Assembly (NCBI GenBank): GCA_015680685.1
Contig: MNCI01011966.1
Span: 1-64,000, forward strand
Length of the DNA stretch: 64,000 nt
Reading direction: 5' to 3'
Source: Gnetum montanum
Taxonomy: Eukaryota; Streptophyta; Gnetopsida; Gnetales; Gnetaceae
Of the stretch, positions 46,001 through 55,219 are shown one piece after another; position 1 is the stretch's first letter; each line of letters opens with the position of its first letter. Position numbers and translations under genes: made by a program. The notes beneath the pieces are model-generated. The model did not search any database. It was not told where the DNA came from and worked only from the letters and a program-made list of their open reading frames with translations.

Positions 46001-48855
46001 TCACACCATTCCTGGGGGTGGTGGTTCTGATGGACCTTTTCCAGCCTCTGGTGCATGTGTTGGTGGCGGTGTGAATGACGGTTGACCTGCGAAAGCTGTA
46101 ACTTCTGGAGGCAGCCGGAAAGCCTCCAAGAGAGCCCTCATCTTTTCTTCTTTACTTCTAGAGTCCTTCATAGTCCAGGAAACTTCTCCAATGTGTGCTA
46201 GAGTTGGAACTTCCCAAGGGCATGGCAGCACTAGAAAGAGTTCTTTTAAATTGACAAACCAAGCTATGAATTTCTTGCGTTTGATGTCGAACACTTAGAT
46301 TGATGCCTGTAGCTATTGGTAGTCATTCATTCTTCGAGCCAGGTCCTCCGTGACTGTACATTATCCTTCAAAGCTTTGGCAGAGGATCTTGAGTTCTATG
46401 CTTGTTATTTCCAGCTTCTGTTTTGTTGCCTTGTGCACCTGGAACTCACCCTCGTATAGGGAATACAAGGTGACCACTTTTTTTTCTAACTCTAACTGCA
46501 GTCTCTTGGCTGTGAGCATAGCCAGGTTTGCATATTGAAGGTTGGCCAACTGCATGTATTATGTCATTTCCTTGATTTTCAACTCCTTTAGGTAGATTTC
46601 TACTTTGTTGTAGGTGTTCAACCCATCAAAGATAGATGGCCATACATCACCTCCCTCTTGAAGCTGCTGGAGCACTTGGTTCATCTTGGCTTTGGCAACT
46701 TGAATGTACTTCTTGTTTATCTCCTTCTACAATCCCACTTGATCCCTGTAATGATTTTTAAATTTTTCAAATTTTAGGGCCTCATTTTTCCAAGTGGTAA
46801 TCTTGATTGTAGACTTCTGTTGCAATGCCCAAACCTCCTCCATTGATAGATTTCAATTTTCAGCTGCCAACCCTCTTATATTTGCGTTCACCCTAGCTAG
46901 CTCCTCCTACTGTTGGTGAATAAAATCTTTCATGTGTTTATTTTTCACACCAACATTATGTAGGTGATCAACTTCCGTGGTCAGCTACACGTGCTCCTAG
47001 AAAACCTTTGTCAAGTCCTTCTCTAAGTGATACGCTTGGGCATCTACTATGGACTTGTCGAGGATCGCTGTCTCTCGCTCATCCTCAACAACCTAGAGTT
47101 TAAGCTAAAGCTACTGAAAAGATTCATCTCTGGTGATTTCACAGTTGAGGATGGCTGGATCGGTAGCTAGGCTCTTAATTGGGCTACCTCAGTTGCCAAG
47201 CGTTGACAAGCGACTTGAGCAGCATCAAGTTTCCCTTCCAAAATAAGGCTCTTGCCCCTTGCCGAGAGCAGTTTTGACTGGGTTGTAGTAATGTTATCTG
47301 GAAGGTCAAAGAAATCTAGAAGTGATTGCCCAGTTCCCACCAGTCGGTTCAACAACTCTTCATGTTGGGCTACGTTAATCTGGCTACATGAAGTTCCAGT
47401 AGACACCTATACATCTTGTAGTCTATGAATGTTTGGTACAGGTGCTACCGGTGCATTAAGATTTGTAGCAATTATATAAGCAACCACTTCGTCCATAACT
47501 TATTGTCCCTGGTGCTGCATCACCAGGACCGTCACCCCTTCACCATCTTCCAAGCGAACTGAGAAGGTGACAACATTTCCTAAGATTTCAGGGAATAACT
47601 ATTGGGTTGATGTTGATACATCTCAGATGCTTGTATCTGTTCTGGTTGGAACTTGTGCTTAGGCGGCGAAGAACATTGGCCCTACCCTTTCAAGCAAACT
47701 AAATTATTGAGCCACTTGCTTCAGGTGGCTCATGGCAGGGTGATAGAATGAAGGGTCTTCTCCTCCACCAATCCTGCAAGATTTCTCTTGCTGGCTCAAG
47801 AGAATTTCCCAAATCTTGCAGAGGTATTCTCCTATGTTTTGCAAGCTCGGCTACATTGTTTGTGTAGGTGGTGGAGGTGGTTGTTGCTCCTCCTCTATCT
47901 GTGTGGCGGTAGGAGTTTTGTCTTTCATCATCTCTCACCACGAGGCAATTGGGACTTGTCGGATTACATCATTGGAATATCATGCTATCCCTGCTCAATT
48001 GCAGAATTTTTCGATTAGGCAAGGAAATGGGAGAGCTCGTCTTCCACGTTCATTCTGAGCAAACCTTTTTTCAATTTCTAGAAATAATAGCTGTGGAAGA
48101 CTCATGGGAAATTTCCCACTCAAGGTGGTACATGCACGAGTGGAGAAGGCTGTGATTTTGCTAGGTCTTACAGTTGGATTCAAATGGTAAGACGCTATCT
48201 TGGAGTATACTCTCTCCACCATGGTCAAGGAGCCAAATTCCTTGCACTCTACCCCATAGCACCATTGGATCCATTACGCCTTCACCTCTGGATTGGCCTA
48301 TTTTGGAATTTCTGCCACAACTGCCCCAGTTTTAGGAAACCCCAGAGCTTGCGCTATTGCCTTTGAAGAGTAAGAGACATAAATGTCTTTTATTCTTACT
48401 CTAGACCTTGGTTGCTGATTCGTCTAGAAGAGGTAAGTTTCTCCTAAGTACCATTCACAACTGGCTATGATGATTGGCGACATTGAAGAGTTTTGTAGTT
48501 GTAGCCTCATGTATTCTAGCACATTCTCGAGGAATGGTCCAAAATTTAGCTCTTGGAGGACCGTCCGTTGCACCTCGCGTGGCATGATAGCATCAAGGCA
48601 AGCTTGGGTCAGGGTGACCTCAAGCCATGGTGCTATCCCAGGAGTCTCATGCCTGAGCGATTACCTGCCGAGAATCTCCTCTTTGGGAATCTGGTGAATA
48701 GATTCCACCTCAGGTCTTTTGCGAAAGGGCCCAGTTGCATGAGAGCCCTCTGCATATTCTAGCTATTGCACATCTCGTCCCCTTCCCATGCGTAGGCATT
48801 TGTCCCTTGGCTGAGATGGTCCTTTATCCCTTGGGTGCCTCGGTTTGGGTGCCAT
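46001..48855 (-). pseudogene. Sense accessory ORF, about 950 codons, of the nested element
   Basis: ATG at 48855. One frame can be followed to about 47160 with some ten stops, then one frame change, then one frame to 46001. Parts in order: basic N-terminus (MAPKPRHPRDKGPSQ); middle domain with YLGETYLF, IKDIYVSYSSKAIAQALGFP, WIQWCYGVECKEFGSLTMVE, FPMSLPQLLFLEIEKRFAQN and ERGRRALPFPCLIEKFC. This middle resembles the 'putative plant transposon protein' family (PF20167 type: ...RALPFPSLITxLCxxAGV), judged from memory of the pattern. Then a Glu/Pro-rich linker (EEEQQPPPPP), a long helical, probably coiled-coil part (47406-47167, 46555-46361), LPCPWEVPTLAHI, and a Pro-rich tail. No catalytic motif is recognised; a role in the element's particle or host interaction is speculation. 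The same ORF is found in the host element. Confidence 0.7.
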
Positions 48856-49214
48856 TTGCAATCAAACATAACCGTCCGTTAGACCATTCATAAGTAGTTT
48901 AAGATGGTCCATATATACTTTCTCAGTTTAACCAAGTTATGTTAATGGCATAGGCACATCGTTAAGTTTCCCGGAGCGTTAAGTTAGGGGTTAGGGCTGA
49001 AGTTTTCATAATTAACAAACTAATTAATTAATTAATTAGTTATAATTAGTTTCACAAAGGCACCAACCCCCCACAACTGAGAGCATACCTCTAATTTCTT
49101 AAAAGGGCAAGGATCGGTTGATGAGGACTCATGATGGAATGTAGGTGTGTTGGGAAAGGTTAGGCAAAAAAAACAGCAAAAACTCCCCTCAGTTTGGACT
49201 CCAAATGATGAAAA

Positions 49215-49330
49215 ACGACAAAGTGCGACGGGGTATATATAGGAGTTAGGCATTGCGTTGACAGGGCCGTGTATACGTGGCCACATATATGCAGTCACTG
49301 CGTCGATGGGGCCCCGTCGAGGGGTGTTGA
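49215..49330 (-). promoter_or_regulatory. Internal promoter-like region copying LTR U3 modules
   Basis: On the minus strand a TATA box CTCCTATATATACCCC (near 49230) lies about 370 bases upstream of the accessory ORF. Just upstream of it, 49257-49291 matches LTR bases 55142-55176 at about 30 of 35 positions (CATATATG, GGCC, CGTATAC, GGCC, TGTCAAC in the same order and spacing). In the LTR the same words sit upstream of the LTR TATA box. The ORF thus seems to have an LTR-like promoter of its own. Confidence 0.55.
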
Positions 49331-49339
49331 CCCGTTGAC

Positions 49340-50960
49340 CAACCCTTAAAAAGCCCAAAATGATGCATTTTAAACTCCAAATTGAGGCAGTTGAAGCACG
49401 TGAGAGGCCCGAACATGGCTAAGGACATGAGGAAGGTAATTAAACATGAAAAAGAAATAAAAATAGGAGAATGGGACTCAAAAAGAACTCTGCAGGGAAT
49501 AAATTGAGCAATGGGACCCGAAAACTAGTCAACCCCAAAATCCAAAGGGTGGGAGACTTAACAAGCAGGACCAAGGAAATGCAGGTGGGTCTTCCCCATA
49601 GCAGGCCATAGCCTTAGTAGGCCCTACATAGCCCTCAATGCTAGGGTCTGTGGGCCCCAGGGTCAAGAAATGGTATTTGCTAGGTAAGAATTTGATCCAA
49701 GAGATCCCACCAAGGCATGGGAAACCCATGGATACCATGACATACTTTCACAACATAAAATAGGCAGTGAGGTGAGTGGTGGAGAGAATTGGATGAAGAG
49801 AGAGAGAGATGAGAGAATGGTATTCCGATCGTCGGTCACAGGAACCCCATGTGTAAATGTGGTTAAGTGACCTGGTAGAACCATTCTAAAGTTCAGACCC
49901 AAAACCATCCACATTCAGTCACATCGCAACAATAGATGAAGTCCCAGCCATCCCCCACGGAAGCAAGAATGACCTCACAAAGAACCACCACTCCAAAAAA
50001 TGTGAGAAGAAGGAAGTAAAATAGGACAAAGTTAGAGGGGACCAAAGAAGTTTGATAACTAGTGCGTGTGGCCCGTGAGAGTTAGTTTAAGGGGTGTGCT
50101 TTGAATTCCCCCACGATTCATTTTTTGTTTCTTTTGTGTGGGGGAATCACACCATGCGAAGACCCATGCGTGTTTGCATGCATCGAACCAAGGGGTGTGC
50201 TTTGAATCCTCATTTTATTTGTTTATTTGTTTATTTTATTTTATTTTATTTTTTGAATTTTTTTAGTGAGGACCATACCATGCAAGGTCGGACTGCCCAA
50301 AAGCTTCCGTGGAGAGAGACTTGGAGTGGGAGGAAATCCGTAAGGACATACCAACAACCTCAGGGGGTAGGATAGAACAACGAATAAAGTGTTTCCCTTG
50401 AAGTCACACCTGATTCAAACCATTGGGCCATCCCTCAGTCTGGGAACTACACAAGTCACACATTAATTAAAATGTTGTTAAGGTAAGGGGTTACATGTGC
50501 GCAACAGAAGGGAAACCATGGAGTGGAAAAATGGGTGGATGAACTCACTGCTGATTTTATGAGTGGAAAGTAGATGTAAAGTCCAAAAAGGAACCATGCA
50601 AGGGTGGAAACTAGACAACTAGGTGGATGAGTACATATTACCCATCACAATGAAAATCATCCACGCCCGACATCTGAAGACAATAAGATGAAAGATTAGC
50701 AATTATGTGAAAAAATAAAACATTCATAAAGAAATGAAAAATAAGTAAAGAAAGGAAAAAAAGTGAACAAAGAAGTGACAAACGTATAAACAATGGTGAA
50801 AAGCAAAAAAAAAGGTGTAAAACAAAAAAAATGACAAAATGGCGAGGGGTGTAGTGGAATGGATCAGTAGAGATGATGGTCTTCCCCACGATTGGATGGA
50901 AAGGAGGAGACATGAAAAATGGAGTGAGGCTGATGAACCTATCCCATTTTATCCATGCTT
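49340..50960 (-). other. 3' region of the nested element in place of RT-RNase H-integrase
   Basis: No pol motif on either strand. It contains CGCATGGTGTGATTCCCCCAC and GGGAATTCAAAGCACACCCC (near 50095-50150) and a second copy GGATTCAAAGCACACCCC (near 50195), both with counterparts at 2674-2730 in the pol element. Plus-strand (TTTTA)n lies near 50225-50255. The open frames on both strands are not conserved and are left out. Confidence 0.6.
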
Positions 50961-51570
50961 TCAATGTAGGCTTGTACAAGCCCCTCATATGGTTTCATGC
51001 ATAAGGCCCTGCTAGTAGAATTAGCTGTCAGCCATTGGGTGCCCTTGTGGTTGGTGGCTGCTACGTATAGACACTATTCAACTGGTGATTCTTTGGTACA
51101 CCGACTACAGGTTTGGATGGAAGTCTACTTAGTGGACCATAACTGCTGCACACAGTTGCACGCTGAGTCACTGTACGCGATGCATGGAATGGTCTTCTTA
51201 TCGATCTTTCCAAAAGCAGTTTCCTTTGAAATTTCAAGGGAAAGATCTTGGAGTCCTAGTTTTTCATCCACTGTGCTCAACCAGGCCCTTCCCATTACGA
51301 TTGGGAAGTACCACCTACAATTTTCTACACAGATGATAAGGAAATCAGCAAGGTAGGACCACCTGTTAACGGTGGTCACAATGTCCTCCACCACTCCCAA
51401 GGGAACAATGATAGACTGGTCTGCCAATTCGAGCCTGATGTTGCTCTTCTTTAGCGAGGGCAAGTTCTAGTTCTTGTACATGTCATGAGAGATCAAATTG
51501 ACTCCTGACCTCAAGTCGAGAAGAGCTTTATAGGGCTCATGTCCTACCACATGAAGATGGATGAGGGGAC
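50961..51570 (-). pseudogene. Athila/Tat-like aspartic protease of the nested element
   Basis: The minus strand reads HVVGHEPYKALLDLRSGVNL (near 51520), then NIRLELADQSIIVPLGVVED, VTTVNRWSYLADFLIICVEN and VMGRAWLSTVDEKLGLQDLS (51463-51125). This is the Ty3/gypsy protease: the active-site loop DLGASxN has become DLRSGVN, and the (I/V)(I/L)GRPFLAT block has become VMGRAWLST. It would process Gag. One stop separates the active-site loop from the rest; the following 112 residues are open. The domain is firm, and activity is unlikely given the altered loop. Confidence 0.85.
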
Positions 51571-51579
51571 TTCCCGGAT

Positions 51580-52314
51580 TAGTCAATTTCCAAGGAAGGT
51601 GACTTTCTTTTATGCAATCGGTCACGACATGCGTGAGCATGACTGTTTGGATGTTGGAGTGTTGTTGTTATTGGCTTGGACGCTGCTCTGGTAGTGGAAC
51701 AGTAGAGGCAGGTTGAGGTTCAGAGGCACCAACCACTAGCGGGGGTGAGGGTGTGCGTACATAATTGGGTTAGAAGAAAGGATGTTTTTGTGGCTTAGCT
51801 TCCGATCCACTTGGTTGAGGAGCTGGTTGTATGTTGATAGCCCTCACAACATTATGTTGCTGTGGCTATGGTGGTATCTCTCCCTACCTCAGAGGTGTAG
51901 GTGGCAACTGAGTGGGATGTGGTGAAGGATTGGTAGGAGAAGGTAATGGAGGATAGAAGAGGTGTGGGTGTTCACCTTGGGGTGATGGAGATTGAGGGAG
52001 AAAATACTTTGGGGGTGGTAATGACTTTGAAAGGGCGCATGGCTAGAAGAGTCCCTTGGAGAGACCAGTTGCTGAACATAGTACCCATAAGGATCTAGCT
52101 ATTTGTAAGGGTACTGCTACCTTGGAGGTGGCATCTCCCATGTTTTTGGGCACTGCCACTATTGGAAGTATTCATACGGTTGCGGTGGTACTCCACTCAG
52201 ATAGTATCCTTGCTGCTACTGGTGGAATCGCCTAGAATTGCCTTGTGGATAAGGTAATGCTCGAGGTGTTTTCCTTTGCGCCAAGCGAGGGTTCAATGCA
52301 TACACCCCAGACTC
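51580..52314 (-). pseudogene. Gln/Pro/Tyr-rich linker between gag knuckle and protease
   Basis: Low-complexity text on the minus strand such as QGYYLSGVPPQPYEYFQ and HPHLFYPPLPSPTNPSPHPT. Nearly all stops are TAG in a Gln-rich context, as expected from CAG. No domain; it connects gag to protease in the same polyprotein. Confidence 0.55.
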
Positions 52315-54102
52315 TTAAAGATGTGACACCATAGGACAACATCCATTAGGATGTTCATATTGGCATATGCCACATTCTTCTTCCTCCTCGGTGTCAGAGT
52401 CTGCAACCTGCTCTGCTACTACAACCTTGCCCTTTCCCTTATATTCGGCACATTCAGCTTCCTTCTTCCTACATCGATCAAGGTCATTACCTTGTGCTCT
52501 AGACTCCTCTGCAATTTTCAACATACTTTGGACCTTTTTGTCTAGAGAGTCCACATCTTATCCACCTTTGCCAAAATTTCAGATGTGAACTTTTATAACG
52601 GCAAAGTATTTTAGTTTACCATTGCTTCCAACGATGATTCTTCCTCCTCATCACAAAAATGGACTTCCCTTTTTCTAAAGGAAGGATCCCGGTTGAATTC
52701 TTCTGCACTCTCCTTTTTTCTAAGTTCTCCTTCCTCTTTGGCCACTTGTTCAATGAGGCATTGTAATTGATGGATCCTTAGCTCTAACAGTCATCCTTGG
52801 GCGTACACGCCAAGGATCTTTTGCATTTCAAAACGGAGCCCATCAATTATGTGGTGAAGCTGTGCCCTCTGAGAGTAACCATGACTAGGACACTGATGCA
52901 ACAACGAGTAGTACCTGCTCATGGTGACATCCAAGGGTTCATGATTCCCTTGTTTCCACCTTGGATCTACCATCTCAGATTCGCCACTCTAGAGTATGTT
53001 TGATACTTGTCATTGAAAATTTCAAGCATCGTACTCCATCTTCTAATTGATTCCAGCTCCAAGAACTGGTACCAACTTTCAGCTTCTTTGGTGAATGTGC
53101 GAGGGAACAACTTTAGCCTTTGCCAATCATTGTCAATATTTTGTAGGGTGTAGGCATCATGGAATTCCTGCAGGTGGGTCTACGAATCATAGTTGTACCC
53201 CCTTCAAATCTAGGCATGTTGTTCATATCAACGCACTTGATCCGACTATCCTTTATGTGCCTATTAGGAATTTGAACTGCCTCAGAGATCTAGAGCATTC
53301 TCTAGGTAGCCAATAATGGCTCATCTAAATCATAGCCCTGCTGAGGGCCATGATGTCTGTGATGATTCCAACTATCTCTCCTTTCATGCTGGTGAGCATC
53401 ACATGATGGTTTACATGTTTCCTCCTATTTCTCCTTTCGATTCTTCTGAACCTTTTTGCCCCCATCCTTTTGCTTCCTCCTACCTTGGTTATGATTAGAG
53501 CCTGAGCTGGATGAAGGAGAAGGAGAGAAAGAGGATGGAGAAGAAGGAGAGGGGTCTCTCCCTCTACCCTGATGACAGTCTTGATCATCCCGTTCATCCT
53601 TTCTATGTGCCCCTCCATCCCCTTGGGAATCTTGGCCACCTAGATGCTTGGAATGAATCATGGATTGGAGGACTTGGTGCCCCAGGGGAATTTTGGCTGA
53701 ATGGGTGTTATGAAAGATGGGATCTCCATCGTCTGGAAACCCTTGTGAGAATAAGGGGTTACTGAATTGTTTTCCCTTTAGTTTTTCATATCTGTCCACC
53801 TGCTGCCGATCTCTTTCTCTTTGAGCCTTAGTGGAATGATAGTCCCAGTAGTCATGGTCCTCCATGACATACTTTGCTCCAAGGTTCTGGATGCCCAATT
53901 TGCCAAGATTGTGAAATAGCATCATAGGAGCTGACTGTTCAAGAGGGTGTACAATATTACCCTCCATGTCCCATCATCATAGATGCTCATCCTGATGTAG
54001 GATGAACATGAAATTAGGGATGTACTCATCGGGATGCTTGTACACCACCCGACACTCTTATGGAATCGGTGGGGTGGATATCTCCTTTCTGTGAGAAGAC
54101 AT
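52315..54102 (-). pseudogene. Gag of the nested element
   Basis: ATG at 54102 follows the primer site by about 150 bases. From there one frame runs through MSSHRKEISTPPIP, a stop, CRVVYKHPDEYIPNF, MFHNLGKLGIQNLG-like text and YWDYHSTKAQRERDRQQ, then a Ser/Pro- and Lys-rich stretch (53639-53425). The core gag signal is SRYYSLLHQCPSHGYSQRAQ, LHHIIDGL (52960-52850), matching Athila-type gag (FxxLLxxCPxHGx...xxFYxGL). The knuckle CGICQYEHPNGCC (near 52365, C-x2-C-x3-H-x4-C) closes the protein. It would form the particle and bind the RNA. Frames change at least once between 53425 and 52973. Confidence 0.78.
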
Positions 54103-54248
54103 GCTGGATGTTAGATGGTCCACGTAATCGATGTACCTTAATACTAACTTTAATCCACCTAGCATGTGTGAATGTCTGTATCCTGGGTTCATTTCAATGA
54201 CTTGGATGATAATTTCACTAAGGTTATATGATGCATGTAAGACTTATA

Positions 54249-54267
54249 GTCCCTGGGAATGGTGCCA
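54249..54267 (-). other. Primer binding site, tRNA-Asp type
   Basis: On the minus strand TGGCACCATTCCCAGGGAC follows the 5' LTR after one base. It matches the plant Athila/Tat site TGGCGCCGTTGCCGGGGA, with the differences mostly at former CG sites. It fixes the orientation and the 5' LTR. Confidence 0.8.
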
Positions 54268-54268
54268 A

Positions 54269-55214
54269 TGATGAGTGGCTAGGTACCCCTAAGCCCAACC
54301 ATACGAATCACGAGCATTCACACGTGACCCAATCGAATTTCACAGACTGTAAGTACTTAACATACACCAAACTCTAACCAGTGGAACTTTGGGTTAGAAT
54401 AGTCATTATCTTCATAATCTCACCTGTGATGTTCCATTTATGATGGTTAAGTGATGTTAAGGCTAATGATTTTTATAGGCTTTTGCATATCTTTTGGCAG
54501 CTAATTTAAGGTATGAAAGGTAAGGAATAAACTATTATTTGATCTCTAATTATCCTAACTTGTATTCTAACTATTCCTAGCATAAGTATCCAGTTCCATC
54601 TTCTGAGCATGTTCTAAGCATCTCCTAACACTTTTGGGCTACCAAACGTTAAGCATCATTGGGTTTACCAAGTGTTTGATTTACGTTCAAGATGGTCGTA
54701 CTTATGGCCTTTATGAACTACGAATGAACAATAGCGATTAAAATAATAATAATAAAAAATTAAGTAATTAACATGTAACTAACAAAGCATAAATATATTA
54801 AACTACTGAATGCATAAAATAGCTAAGTCCAAATGCTACAAGGAATGCTTAAATAGTTCGTCTTTATTGCTGTCACGGCAATGGGTTCAGATACATCAAC
54901 GCTCGAATAAAGAGCCGATCACTTTTCTCACACCTACTATGGGTAGTTGGAAAATATTCTATCTCTTATGGGAAAAAATTGTAAGAGCTTCTCTAAAACT
55001 AACTGAAAGATTCCTAAATGAGGCAAAAGGCCCTCTTATTTATAGGTCGAGATAGGCGGCTGCATAAACGGGGCCACGTCGACACAGGAAGGCTACGTCG
55101 ACGGGCCTGCGTCTATGCGGGTGGCATGTCAATGGGCCCATGTTGACATGGCCACGTATACGAGGCCTCATATATGTGGCCCAGTCAACGCAGAGACTCA
55201 ATGATACTTCATCA
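54269..55214 (-). repeat. 5' LTR of the nested element, with modular U3
   Basis: 946 bases. U3 (about 55060-55200, plus coordinates) is a run of eight or so modules of about 15 bases, each GGCC plus a GTNNAC-like core: GGCCACGTCGACACA, GGCTACGTCGACG, GGCCTGCGTCTATGC, GGCCCATGTTGACAT, GGCCACGTATACGA, GGCCTCATATATGT, GGCCCAGTCAACGC. TATA on the minus strand near 55040 (CTATAAATAAGAGGG). U5 ends TGATGAGTGG-reverse. Most other LTRs of the family lack these modules. Confidence 0.9.
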
Positions 55215-55219
55215 CCTTG
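55215..55219. other. Target site duplication CCTTG, right copy
   Basis: Second copy of the five bases at 44926-44930. Confidence 0.92.

Larger units (their letters stand above)
44931..55214 (-). mobile_element. Complete 10.3 kb non-autonomous LTR retrotransposon (gag-pro plus accessory ORF)
   Basis: Bounded by LTRs 44931-45787 and 54269-55214 and by a perfect CCTTG duplication. In its own direction (right to left): 5' LTR, tRNA-Asp-type primer site, gag, protease, a long 3' region related to that of the pol element at 2138-3957, an LTR-like internal promoter, a ~950-codon accessory ORF, a degenerate polypurine tract, 3' LTR. RT, RNase H and integrase are absent: protease text ends near 50960 and is followed at once by the 3' region. 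It would depend on an autonomous partner; the + element ending at 4765 has the same LTR ends and 3' region and is a candidate type. It inserted in the opposite direction into the accessory ORF of a relative. Confidence 0.9.

Noticed and set aside
47788-48762. Several plus-strand open frames of 60-80 codons
   Set aside because: They lie opposite the minus-strand accessory ORF, which shows homology to a second copy; the plus-strand frames do not.
49020-49045. (TTAA)n-like run near the accessory ORF leader
   Set aside because: Short simple sequence without further structure; common in AT-rich DNA.
50225-50260. (TTTTA)n run as a poly-A tail of a LINE or processed gene
   Set aside because: No coding homology next to it on either strand and no flanking target duplication; it lies within the 3' region of the nested element between two copies of a repeated phrase.
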